A DNA stretch of 31,297 bases from JARYMI01 sp037444845. Lineage in GTDB: Bacteria > Acidobacteriota > Aminicenantia > Aminicenantales > UBA8522. The notes under the pieces were generated by a model, which ran no database searches, was not told the DNA's origin, and worked only from the letters and a program-made list of their open reading frames with translations. The stretch lies in NCBI GenBank assembly GCA_037444845.1, contig JBBILQ010000026.1, forward strand, positions 1-31,297. Direction: 5' to 3'. Made by a program: the position numbers and the translations under genes. Shown here one piece after another: positions 23,600-31,101 of this stretch (position 1 is its first letter; the number at the start of each line of letters is the position of its first letter).

Positions 23600-25036
23600 T
23601 TAACCCTTTTTTTTGAGCTGGTCGGCCAGCCCCTCGACAAGCCCGGGCCGGGGGAATGCGCTCGCCAGGATTCTGACTGCGGCGGGGAGGGCTTCCTCAA
23701 CCGGCAGACAGAACTTCATCTCCAGAAAATTCTGCCTGAACTTCCTGACTTCCTCTTTGACCTGTTTTCCCCGGATGATGATGTCGGCCATGAACCCTGC
23801 CAGGACGTCAAAGTCCTTTGCTTCCATGCCGAACCGGGTCATCTCCTGAACGCCCAACCGGATCCCGCTTGAATCCAGGAAGGTCTCGTCGTCGGGGAGC
23901 GCCTGATAGTTGGCGATGACGTTGCTCTCTTCAAGGCGCCGGGCGATCTCCTGGGCCGGCCCGAACGGCCGCACGCGGATCAAGACCTGGTGAGTTTCCG
24001 TGAACCCGTCCTTCTCTTCTCCTTCGACTATGACGCCGTGGTCCTTGAGCGATTTAGCGAACGACTTGGCGTTCTGCCTGACTTTCAACTGATACTCATC
24101 TTTAAACACGTTCATCTCGTAAGTCGCCATCAAAAGCGCAAGGAGAGTTCCCAAATGATGGTTGCTCGTCGATCCTGGAAAGGCGCGACTCTTGACATCC
24201 AGCCAGAAGTTGCGCAACGGCGAGCCGGGCCGGAAATTCCCGGCGATGACTCCTCGCTGCGGGCCAAAAAACGTCTTGTGCGTGCTGCCGGTGACGATAT
24301 CAGCGCCTTCGGCCAGCGGCTCCTGGAAGGCGCCGTAAAGCCCCAGGACGTGGGCCATGTCGTACATGATCACCGGCCGATCCGGCCAGTCCTTAACGAC
24401 CCCGGCCACATACCTGACAGGTTCCGGGAAAAGGAACATGCTCTTGCCGAAAATGATGAGCTCAGGCCGGTTGTCGTCCAGGAGCTCTCCCAGTTTTTCG
24501 AGGTCGGTCTTGTACGGATTCTCCCCGGAGACAGGAAAGCTGACCACCCTCTCCTTTCCGGTCGCCGGGTCTTCTTCCACGAAATTGAACAGGGCGCCCA
24601 TGGGCTGCGAACTCAGATGGCCGCCCTTGGTGAGGTCGTTGTTCATGACCAGCCGCAGCTTGCGCATCGGCTGGCCTTCTGGCCGGTTGCGGTTCACGAA
24701 ACGGACCATGGCCTTGAACACGACCTCATTGGCCATCTGGCCGCTGATCGGCCTCAACTCTACCTCCGAGCAGCGGAAGAACTGGCCCAGCTCCTTCTGG
24801 GCTTCGATTTCCACCTCCCGGATAAAATCCGTGCCCTGGTAAAAATAGACTTCCTTGCCCTTCATCGTCCGGTGTTCGGCGTACCGGCCGGAGGGGTCGG
24901 AAATTTCGCACAATTTTACCAGAAGGGAAGGCGTCGTCTCGGAGGGAATCAGGTTGAAGGATTCCGCCTGCCGCCAGCGGTTGTTCTGCTCGACTTTCTC
25001 GGCCAATGGAAGAATTTTTTCAGCCAGAGAAGCCAT
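23600..25036 (-). CDS. glyA: Divergent serine hydroxymethyltransferase
   Basis: This 478-residue PLP enzyme of the SHMT fold has PLP lysine motif TGSTHKTFFGPQRGVI and the cofactor Asp/His in YDMAHVLGL. The substrate-carboxylate Arg lies in SGIRLGVQEMTRFGM, and the N-terminal ESFNLIPSET is the equivalent of ELIASEN. Between them the sequence departs strongly from the E. coli-type enzyme: YAEHRTMKGKEVYFYQG stands where NKYAEGYPGKRYYGG is usual. It is also about 60 residues longer. It probably makes glycine from serine with a folate or folate-like carrier. Another beta-hydroxy-amino-acid lyase activity is possible. GGAGGAGA precedes the ATG. Its place between rpiB and purD fits a one-carbon/purine role. 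Confidence 0.8.
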   Translation of the reverse strand: MASLAEKILPLAEKVEQNNRWRQAESFNLIPSETTPSLLVKLCEISDPSGRYAEHRTMKGKEVYFYQGTDFIREVEIEAQKELGQFFRCSEVELRPISGQMANEVVFKAMVRFVNRNRPEGQPMRKLRLVMNNDLTKGGHLSSQPMGALFNFVEEDPATGKERVVSFPVSGENPYKTDLEKLGELLDDNRPELIIFGKSMFLFPEPVRYVAGVVKDWPDRPVIMYDMAHVLGLYGAFQEPLAEGADIVTGSTHKTFFGPQRGVIAGNFRPGSPLRNFWLDVKSRAFPGSTSNHHLGTLLALLMATYEMNVFKDEYQLKVRQNAKSFAKSLKDHGVIVEGEEKDGFTETHQVLIRVRPFGPAQEIARRLEESNVIANYQALPDDETFLDSSGIRLGVQEMTRFGMEAKDFDVLAGFMADIIIRGKQVKEEVRKFRQNFLEMKFCLPVEEALPAAVRILASAFPRPGLVEGLADQLKKKG

Positions 25037-25051
25037 CGGTTCGTCTCCTCC

Positions 25052-25501
25052 CTATCCGAAGTTCTTTTCCTCCAGGCCGACGATCTTGCCCACCCGTCTT
25101 TCGTGACGGCCTCCCTCGAACCGGGAATTGAGCCACGCTTCGACTATCCCCAGCGCCCCGGCGAGCTCAAGGACACGGCCGCCCAGACAGAGGCAGTTGG
25201 AGTCGTTGTGCTTGCGGCTGATCTCAGCCGTGTGCAGGTTCCAGCAGGCGGCTGCCCGGATGCCCTTGAATTTGTTGGCCACGATAGCCATTCCCAGGCC
25301 CGTCCCGCAAAACAGGATGGCCAGGTCGCACTCTCCTCGGGCCATGCTTTCCATGGCCCTGATCCCGTAGTCGACATAATCCACGGTCTCGCCAGGACCG
25401 CATCCGCAGTCCAGGCAGGCGATCCCCTCATTCCCCAGGAAGGCCTGCACTCCTTCCTTCAGCTCATAGCCCGCATGGTCAGAAGCCAAAGCGATTTTCA
25501 T
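25052..25501 (-). CDS. rpiB: Ribose-5-phosphate isomerase B
   Basis: This 149-residue LacA/RpiB family enzyme begins MKIALASDHAGYELKE (Asp8, His9). It has the active-site loop LFCGTGLGMAI with Cys65 and the family motif SRKHNDSNCLCLGGR (95-109). It interconverts ribose-5-phosphate and ribulose-5-phosphate, supplying PRPP for purine synthesis downstream. A GGAG site lies 8 bases before the ATG. Gaps to ctpA and glyA are 32 and 15 bases, so it is cotranscribed. It is Cys-rich for its size. An allose-6-phosphate isomerase role is less likely in this operon. Confidence 0.93.
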   Translation of the reverse strand: MKIALASDHAGYELKEGVQAFLGNEGIACLDCGCGPGETVDYVDYGIRAMESMARGECDLAILFCGTGLGMAIVANKFKGIRAAACWNLHTAEISRKHNDSNCLCLGGRVLELAGALGIVEAWLNSRFEGGRHERRVGKIVGLEEKNFG

Positions 25502-25533
25502 TCCCGTTTCTCCGTCCAGGACATATGGAAAAA

Positions 25534-27078
25534 TTAGGGTGAACGGCTGTCGGCAACGAATTTGGAGGCTTCGGACATGACCTCCAGGGCCTTGAGCACT
25601 GCCGGGTCGCTTTTCTGGTAAACCCTGACGCCGGCCTCGGTCCCCCAGATGGAAGAATAAATCTCGCGCTCAAGCTCCCGTTTGATTTCTGATTCAACTT
25701 CTTGAAACCTCTCTTCACTGAAAGCAATCTTGTTCGACCGCAGAAACGCCTTGAAATCTTCGATGACCCCGGAATCGATGACGAAGCCTGTCCCTTCTCC
25801 CCCATCCTCCGGAAAAACGGCGTTCTTGGACAGGGGCGTCTGGCGGCCGGCGAACTTGCGGGCATAACCGAAGAACGCTCCCTTGTTCATGAGTTCAAGG
25901 ACGAAGAGCTTGCGGCTTGAGGCCGTTTCGAAGTCCGGAGTAATCCCGCCCTGCCCGAGGACCTTTCTCCCCTTGGCTGTGTAGCGGACTTCCCTCTCAT
26001 TCTCTGGAGCCTTCTTGTAGAGGATGTAGTCTTCGATATGGGCATAATCTCTCTGGATCGACCGGCCGCTCGGCGTATAATACTTGGCCGTGGTCAGAGC
26101 CAGAGCCAGTTTCTCACCCAGCGGGAAAACCGTCTGAACAAGCCCTTTCCCCCAGGAATCCTCGCCGACGATGAACCCGCGGTCGTTGTCCATGACCGCG
26201 CCGCTGACGATCTCGGAGGCGCTGGCGCTTCCGCGGTTGATCAGAACGACCAAGGGGATGCGCTCGTGCTGCCCGTCTCGCTGCGCCCTGAATTCCCGGT
26301 TGTAGAGCTTATTCCGGCCCTTTATGGAGACGATGACCGAGCCCTTGGGCAGGAACAAGTCGGCGATCTCCACCGACTGGAAAAACGGCCCTCCCGTGTT
26401 ATTTCTCAAGTCGAGAATCAGGCTTTTCATGCCCTGGCCGATGAGCTTGGCCATTTTTTCCTCAAACTCTTCGGCTGTCGTCTCGGCGAAATTGCGGATG
26501 AAAATCCAACCGACGTCCTTGGTGATCATAAAAGCATAAGGAACGCTTCGCAAGGGAATCTCAGCCCGTTCGATTGTCAGGTCAAAGGGCGCCTCCAGGC
26601 CCTCGCGGACAAGCGTGATGGTGACCTCGGTCCCCTTCGGGCCCCTCAGTTTCTGCATGGCCTCAAAGCTTGAGACCGGCTTGGTGCTCTCGCCGTTGAT
26701 GTGGGAGATGACATCTCCTGGCTGGATGCCGAGCCGGCTGGCCGGCGACCCCTCGAGCGGCGAAATCACGACCAGGTTATCTCCTTGCTTCTGGATCTGG
26801 ATGCCCAGCCCGTAGTATTTCCCCGTGTACTCCTCTCGCATCCGGGAAAAACTGTCCGGGTCGAGAAAATAGGAGTGGGGGTCGAGCGTTTCTAAGACAC
26901 CCCTGATGGACGAGAACACCAACTGCTCAGGGTCCACCTGGCTGAAGTAATTTGTCTCGATCAGGGAAAGAAGGGTGGAATACTTCTCCAGGGATTCACC
27001 CCAGAAATCCTCATCCCTGGCCACGAGGTTAGCGAGCAGGAGGATGACGAGACAACCCAGGGCGATCTTTCTTTTCAT
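25534..27078 (-). CDS. ctpA: Carboxy-terminal processing protease (S41)
   Basis: This 514-residue periplasmic serine protease has an uncleaved or cleavable signal helix (residues 4-20) and an N-terminal helical part. A PDZ domain (about 88-165, with YYGLGIQI and LGIQPGDVISHING) precedes the S41 catalytic core. The core carries the Ser motif NRGSASASE (281-289) and the Lys general base in EDSWGKGLVQ (Lys311). It cleaves C-terminal tails of periplasmic proteins. A C-terminal extension of about 130 residues is rich in charged helices. It heads a seven-ORF minus-strand run down to mutL. A promoter lies close upstream, and no Shine-Dalgarno sequence precedes the ATG. Confidence 0.93.
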   Translation of the reverse strand: MKRKIALGCLVILLLANLVARDEDFWGESLEKYSTLLSLIETNYFSQVDPEQLVFSSIRGVLETLDPHSYFLDPDSFSRMREEYTGKYYGLGIQIQKQGDNLVVISPLEGSPASRLGIQPGDVISHINGESTKPVSSFEAMQKLRGPKGTEVTITLVREGLEAPFDLTIERAEIPLRSVPYAFMITKDVGWIFIRNFAETTAEEFEEKMAKLIGQGMKSLILDLRNNTGGPFFQSVEIADLFLPKGSVIVSIKGRNKLYNREFRAQRDGQHERIPLVVLINRGSASASEIVSGAVMDNDRGFIVGEDSWGKGLVQTVFPLGEKLALALTTAKYYTPSGRSIQRDYAHIEDYILYKKAPENEREVRYTAKGRKVLGQGGITPDFETASSRKLFVLELMNKGAFFGYARKFAGRQTPLSKNAVFPEDGGEGTGFVIDSGVIEDFKAFLRSNKIAFSEERFQEVESEIKRELEREIYSSIWGTEAGVRVYQKSDPAVLKALEVMSEASKFVADSRSP

Positions 27079-27096
27079 CGATTCACGCGAGGATTA

Positions 27097-27125
27097 ATCT
27101 TAGCAAACCGTCCGGCCATTGTAAA
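27097..27125 (-). promoter_or_regulatory. Candidate promoter of ctpA operon
   Basis: The minus strand shows TTTACA (27125-27120), a 17-base spacer and TAAGAT (27102-27097). The predicted start is near 27090, about 12 bases before the ctpA ATG, with no ribosome-binding site. Confidence 0.5.
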
Positions 27126-27131
27126 GCCGCC

Positions 27132-27185
27132 GGTCGGCAACTCTTCCGTAAAAATCTGTGGGAAGAGGGCGAGGCCTTGCCGACC
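27132..27185. repeat. Nested inverted repeat upstream of ctpA
   Basis: GGTCGGCAA (27132-27140) pairs with TTGCCGACC (27177-27185), and the adjoining CTCTTCC (27141-27147) pairs with GGAAGAG (27161-27167). This gives a 16-bp stem with a 9-base bulge on one side and a 13-base loop. It sits just outside the ctpA -35 box, at the border of the scarred region. Eight T (27194-27201) follow 8 bases later on the plus strand. Confidence 0.5.
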
Positions 27186-27207
27186 GCGCTAACTTTTTTT
27201 TATTTGT

Positions 27208-27567
27208 TTGTGCAGTCGCGGGCTTGGCCCCTGTTGGCCTCCGAAGCGCACGGCCGAGACAACGGAGGATGCGGGCGCCGTCGCGCAGAACGAAACCCCC
27301 TTTGTCAGTCTCATCGTCGACCGAAAATCCGGAGCCTACAAGCTCACAGTCGGCTTGAGCACGCCCGACAAGAAGCAGCGGCACTGGTGGCGGATCAACG
27401 TCAACACGCTGCCGGATTTGCTCAAAGGAACGGTCGAAGGCCGGACAGTCCAGGGGTCATATGCCCCGGCGAACGCCGGGCCGCAACACTGGCCTTTGGG
27501 CAGCGAGAATTGGTGCAACACCCCGGGGACGACCCTGAGCTGGAACCTCATCCTCCCCCATAAATAG
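27208..27567 (+). pseudogene. Orphan ORF, possibly decayed secreted protein
   Basis: This open frame opens after a TAA at 27190. It reads codons with normal-looking composition through NETPFVSLIVDRKSGAYKL, a Trp-rich middle (RHWWRIN) and a WPLGSENWCN end. The only start is a TTG without ribosome-binding site. In the neighbouring frame at 27188-27235 a hydrophobic stretch NFFLFVCAVAGLAPVGL resembles a signal peptide, and a T8 run lies at the frame boundary. A small exported protein disrupted by a frameshift would explain both. I do not recognise a family. Confidence 0.35.
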
Positions 27568-27592
27568 GGTCAGGTCTTAACAATTAACACAT
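27566..27592. repeat. AGGGTCAGGTCTTAACAATT-type intergenic element
   Basis: The stretch starting AGGGTCAGGTCTTAACAATT directly follows the orphan ORF stop. Sequences of this form (GGGTCAGGTCTT followed by an AT-rich tail) are, from memory, recurrent in environmental bacterial genomes near REP-associated transposases. Only one copy is visible here, so this rests on recollection. Confidence 0.3.
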
Positions 27593-27602
27593 CGGGGCGT
27601 AA

Positions 27603-27878
27603 GCCGCGGATGTAAGAAAAAGGCGGGGGCAAACCAAGGAAACGAACGCGACAGACGCAGCACAAGAAAAAAATGTCCCCTTTCACTGGAACGTCCACGA
27701 TGTTCGTTTGCTTGTTGCGGCTGGCGACGCCGAGGCCATCAAAAAGTCCGTAGCCTCTCTGACCGACTGGCTGACCGCTCCGCCCTTTGCCCTGGCCCAT
27801 CTTCCCTTCGGTAAAGCCAGACCGAGGGAGAGGGAATTTTTAGCCTGGAACCGGCAGTTTCTGTCCACCGTAAGGTAA
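27603..27878 (+). pseudogene. Start-less ORF remnant
   Basis: An open frame of 91 codons runs between TAA at 27600 and TAA at 27876 with no ATG, GTG or TTG in a sensible place. It reads a Lys/Arg-rich beginning, then FHWNVHDVRLLVAAGDAEAI, a Trp-containing helix-like stretch LTDWLTAPP and an end FLAWNRQFLSTVR. The composition looks like real protein, so it may be the C-terminal fossil of a gene cut off at its 5' side. The family is not recognised. Sequence 27879-28118 is also open in one frame but shows nothing I can name. Confidence 0.3.
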
Positions 27879-28118
27879 AAGCCAAGACCAGAAAAGAGGT
27901 CATCTCACAATCCGTTACTTCGGCTTATGCTAACGCCCATCGGGGCAAAATCTGTTACATCTTTTTTCCCATGATGTCTATTTCCCCACGATGGTTGAAG
28001 GGGAAAATGAGGACAAAGATGCTCACCCAGCCAGCTCAGCTGAAAACCAAATTCCTTTCGGAGCAGGAACACAAAATTCTGGATATGTTGGCGCAGAGAT
28101 TCGCCCCCGAGCCGGCCC

Positions 28119-28146
28119 TTGCTTTTAAAATTATTTTAAGTATAAT
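28119..28146 (+). promoter_or_regulatory. Promoter of the DUF4143-type ATPase
   Basis: TTGCTT (28119-28124), a 16-base AT-rich spacer and a perfect TATAAT (28141-28146). The predicted start is near 28153, just upstream of GGGAGG (28162-28167). The gene thus has its own strong constitutive-looking promoter. Confidence 0.7.
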
Positions 28147-28175
28147 TAAAGAAATTCCATTGGGAGGTCATCATT

Positions 28176-29393
28176 TTGTCTATAGTTAAAGATTATATTG
28201 AACGGCATGAGTATCTTGAACGCCTCGGCCCGTTCGTCGGCAAGCCCATCATTAAGGTCATTGTCGGTCAAAGACGGATCGGTAAGAGCTACCTCCTTTA
28301 CCAGATTATGGATACGTTGAGGAAAAAAGGCGTTTCCGAGGACAGGCTGGTTTACATCAATAAAGAACTCCATGACTTTGACGATATTCAGGATGATCGA
28401 GATCTCATCGCTTACGTGAACCGCCGAGCGAGAAGGAAAAAGGGACTTCGCTATGTTTTTATTGATGAAGTGCAGGATATCTCGAATTTCGAGCGGGCGC
28501 TTAAGTCTTTGCTTGCCGCCGGTGGAACTGATATTTATTGCACAGGGAGCAACGCCCAAATGCTTTCTGGAGAGTTGGCCTCCGACCTCGGCGGCCGCTA
28601 TGTGGAAATAGTCGTTCATGCTCTGTCCTTCAAAGAATTCCTCCGCTTTCACAAGTTGGAGCCGTCTCAAAAATCCCTCGAAACCTACATTCGGATGGGC
28701 GGTCTCCCGTTCCTCATCCATCTTCCTCTTGAGGAACAGACCGTGTACGACTATTTGCGCAGCATCTACGGCGCCATCCTGTTCAAGGATGTCATCCGCC
28801 GTCACAGCATCCGGAACCCCGCGTTCCTGGAGCGGCTCGTGCTCTTTCTTGCCGATAATACAGGCAGCCTCGTCTCAGCCAAGAAAATCAGCGATTTCCT
28901 CAAATCGCAAAGAATGAAAATCTCGCCGAATCTTGTCTTAGACTACCTGAGTTACCTAACTCAATCTTATTTCGTCCACCAGGTCCGACGCTCGGACCTT
29001 TCAGGGAAAAAGATCTTCGAGGTCGGCAAAAAGTATTATTTTGAAGACCTCGGGCTGCGGCACGCGCTCGTCGGCTTCCGCCAGACTGATCTCCACAAGA
29101 CCATTGAGAACCTCGTTTTTTCACACATGAGGATCGCCGGATTCGACGTGACAGTCGGAAAGCTCAATGGAGGAGAGGTTGATTTCGTCTGCCGGAGACG
29201 CGGCGATAAAGTCTATCTCCAGACTGCCTACCTGCTGGCCGATCAAAAAACACGAGAACGTGAATTTGGGCGGCTCGAGAACATCAAAGATCATTACCCT
29301 AAATTTGTTGTGTCAATGGACCCGATAGCTGGGGGAGATGTCAGAGGCATCAAGCATCTCGTCCTGATCGAATTTCTGCAAAAAACGTGGTGA
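28176..29393 (+). CDS. AAA+ ATPase with DUF4143-type C-terminus
   Basis: This 405-residue protein has Walker A GQRRIGKS (31-38) and Walker B YVFIDEVQD (93-101). A winged-helix-like middle precedes a C-terminal nuclease-like fold with NGGEVDFVCRRRGDKVYLQ, where Glu, Asp and Gln are placed as in PD-(D/E)xK-related domains. This is the common family of accessory, often laterally moved, ATPases whose biological role is unknown. The start is TTG at 28176, supported by GGGAGG 8 bases upstream and the promoter at 28119-28146. No ATG fits. Its last codons overlap the start of an mvhD fragment, suggesting the gene arrived at or in mvhD. Confidence 0.85.
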   Translation: MSIVKDYIERHEYLERLGPFVGKPIIKVIVGQRRIGKSYLLYQIMDTLRKKGVSEDRLVYINKELHDFDDIQDDRDLIAYVNRRARRKKGLRYVFIDEVQDISNFERALKSLLAAGGTDIYCTGSNAQMLSGELASDLGGRYVEIVVHALSFKEFLRFHKLEPSQKSLETYIRMGGLPFLIHLPLEEQTVYDYLRSIYGAILFKDVIRRHSIRNPAFLERLVLFLADNTGSLVSAKKISDFLKSQRMKISPNLVLDYLSYLTQSYFVHQVRRSDLSGKKIFEVGKKYYFEDLGLRHALVGFRQTDLHKTIENLVFSHMRIAGFDVTVGKLNGGEVDFVCRRRGDKVYLQTAYLLADQKTREREFGRLENIKDHYPKFVVSMDPIAGGDVRGIKHLVLIEFLQKTW

Positions 29394-29596
29394 GCGGTTG
29401 TCATCCTGGCGACTGCCACTGCAAGGGGGGAAACCTCAAAGCGGAGAAGAGGGCCGAGGCGATCGTCCTCATGCGGGAGGATTTTGGCCTGGAAGCAGAC
29501 AGGTTTCGGCTGGAGTGGGTTTCCGCGTCTGAAGGGCCGAGGTTTACGCAGGTTGTGAGAGAGTTCACCGAGAACGCTAAGAAGCTGAGTTCATAG
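29387..29596 (+). pseudogene. mvhD: 5'-truncated mvhD hydrogenase iron-sulfur subunit
   Basis: This 69-codon frame reads VSGCHPGDCH, then KAEKRAEAIVLM and RLEWVSASEGPRFTQVV, the C-terminal half of MvhD/FlpD. MvhD is the [2Fe-2S] protein that links hydrogenase or formate dehydrogenase to heterodisulfide reductase HdrA. The N-terminal half (about 70 residues with the CNWCxY cysteines) is missing, and the homology begins exactly where the ATPase gene ends. The GTG at 29387 has no ribosome-binding site. It is almost certainly a fossil. No hdr or mvh partner gene is in the window. Confidence 0.85.
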
Positions 29597-29667
29597 AAGA
29601 GGGGGGCATGTGACTTTAATAGATTGCAATTAGCTTTAAGAATTGACTGGCTCATAGGCCGCGTTTT

Positions 29668-30046
29668 TCAAGTGCCGTCGATCTCTTGGTTGATTCTCTC
29701 CTTGGCAATCTCAATATGCCGGGGAACGATTTCTGCTCCACCTCTCCTGCGTTCATGGCGAATTGCGGCGATGATCGAAGTGCCGACCCCAAGAAATGGG
29801 TCCAGGCCCCAATCTCCGGTTTGAGTCAGGGCTAAGACGAGCCGCTCGATCAATTCAGCGGGAAACTGGCGGGGGTGGATCGTCTTCTCGATATAGTACT
29901 CTTGACGTTTGGAATGACCCAGAGATCGCCGGGGTTCTTGCCCAGCGGATTGCACGAGGACAGCCCTGCTTTTGGGCAATAGACGACGATCCTTTCATCC
30001 CGTCCAAAAGAATCGCTGATCCAGGGGGCGCAGGTCGCCTTGACTA
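29668..30046 (-). pseudogene. Truncated, frameshifted DNA methyltransferase (N4/N6 type)
   Basis: The minus strand encodes DERIVVYCPKAGLSSCN and KNPGDLWVIPNVKS in one frame (30046 to about 29900). In the next frame it then encodes EKTIHPRQFPAELIERLVLA, DPFLGVGTSII (SAM motif I) and a final EIAKERINQEID. These are consecutive parts of one N6_N4_Mtase-type DNA methyltransferase, so a single-base shift at about 29893-29905 broke the gene. The catalytic (D/N)PP(Y/W) motif, N-terminal in this beta-type order, is missing as well. The enzyme cannot work. No matching restriction gene is visible. Confidence 0.8.
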
Positions 30047-30068
30047 AAGGATTGCGAAGGGCTATATT
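30040..30068 (+). promoter_or_regulatory. Promoter of tatA-tatC
   Basis: TTGACT (30040-30045), a 17-base spacer and TATATT (30063-30068). The predicted start is near 30075, with GAGAGGAG before the tatA ATG. It lies at the 5' edge of the methyltransferase remnant on the other strand. Confidence 0.65.
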
Positions 30069-30098
30069 TCATTTGTCATCGGCTGACGAGAGGAGTCC

Positions 30099-30344
30099 AT
30101 GTTCGGCAACATCGGTTTTCCCGAGCTGCTCATCATCCTGGCCATCGCCCTGCTTATTTTCGGGCCCAAAAAACTCCCCGAAGTGGGCCGTTCGATCGGC
30201 CGGGCCCTCCGCGAATTCCGCCGCACGTCGGATGAAATCAAGGGAAGGATCGAGGAGGAAATCCACGCCGAGGAATTCCGAGAAATCAAGGAAGAGCTGA
30301 AAAAGGACATCAACGAGAATGAGGAAGGGAAAAAAGTCTCCTGA
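30099..30344 (+). CDS. tatA: Sec-independent translocase subunit TatA
   Basis: This 81-residue protein has a single N-terminal membrane helix (MFGNIGFPELLIILAIALLIF), then the family hinge FGPKKLPE. An amphipathic helix (GRSIGRALREFRR) and a charged tail follow. TatA oligomers form the passage for folded proteins carrying twin-Arg signals. No separate tatB is seen, so it may serve both roles. A purine-rich site AGGAG ends 3 bases before the ATG. It overlaps the tatC start by 26 bases. Confidence 0.93.
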   Translation: MFGNIGFPELLIILAIALLIFGPKKLPEVGRSIGRALREFRRTSDEIKGRIEEEIHAEEFREIKEELKKDINENEEGKKVS

Positions 30345-31092
30345 CGAGATGACCTTCCTTGAACATCTCGAAGACCTGCGGAAACGAATTTTTTATTCAT
30401 TCATCGCCATTTTTGTCGCTGTCATTCCCGCCTGGCTCTTCAGCCAGGATGTCTACAAAATCCTGGCCAGGCCAGTGACTCAGTTTCTGCCGGAAGGGAC
30501 GAGGCTCGCATTCACCGGACTGACCGAGCCCTTCATGCTCTACTTGAAGGTCTCCTTCCTCACCGCGCTCTTCGTTACCTCTCCTTTTATCTTTCTTCAG
30601 CTCTGGTACTTTGTCGCGCCCGGCCTCTACCAGAAAGAGAAAAGATATGTCATTCCTTTCGTTTCTCTGACGTCGCTCTTTTTCTCGGCTGGCGCGCTGT
30701 TCGGCTATTTCGTCGTCTTCCCCTGGGCCTGCCGTTTTTTCCTCAACCTGGGCCAGGATTTCATGCCCGTCATCACGGTCAACGCGTACCTCAGCCTGGC
30801 CATTAAAATTCTCCTGGGCATCGGCCTCGTCTTCGAGCTCCCCACGCTTGTTTTCTTCCTCTCCCGGATGGGGATCATCACCTCTCGCTGGATGATCAAG
30901 AATTTCAAGTACGCCGTGCTGGCCATTTTCGTCATCGCCGCCGTGATCACGCCAACTCCTGACATCGTCACCCAGGGCATTCTCGCCGTCCCTATGCTCC
31001 TCCTCTACGGCGTCAGCGTCCTGATCGCTTTCCTCTTCGGCAGGGAAAGAACGAGACGAAAACGAAAACCCGGGGAGGACGTCGCCGGCTAA
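30319..31092 (+). CDS. tatC: Sec-independent translocase subunit TatC
   Basis: This 257-residue protein with six membrane helices starts with the conserved MTFLEHLEDLRKRI (after a 10-residue basic leader). It contains LTEPFMLYLKVSF, FVAPGLYQKEKR with the conserved Glu, and VITPTPDIVTQ. TatC recognises the twin-Arg signal. The ATG at 30319, within tatA, has AAAAGGA about 11 bases upstream. An alternative ATG at 30349 starts directly at MTFLEHL but lacks a ribosome-binding site. The C-terminal tail is strongly basic. Confidence 0.95.
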   Translation: MRKGKKSPDEMTFLEHLEDLRKRIFYSFIAIFVAVIPAWLFSQDVYKILARPVTQFLPEGTRLAFTGLTEPFMLYLKVSFLTALFVTSPFIFLQLWYFVAPGLYQKEKRYVIPFVSLTSLFFSAGALFGYFVVFPWACRFFLNLGQDFMPVITVNAYLSLAIKILLGIGLVFELPTLVFFLSRMGIITSRWMIKNFKYAVLAIFVIAAVITPTPDIVTQGILAVPMLLLYGVSVLIAFLFGRERTRRKRKPGEDVAG

Positions 31093-31101
31093 AAAAAGAA
31101 A

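Noticed and set aside
23990..25537. 515-codon plus-strand open frame opposite glyA and rpiB
   Set aside because: It is the antisense of two clearly conserved genes. Its composition (rich in His, Asp, Arg, Leu) is that of a GC-rich shadow frame.
27971..28189. 72-codon plus-strand ORF starting with two Met codons
   Set aside because: It runs through the TATAAT promoter and the ribosome-binding site of the ATPase gene and past its start in another frame, has no site of its own, and matches nothing I know.
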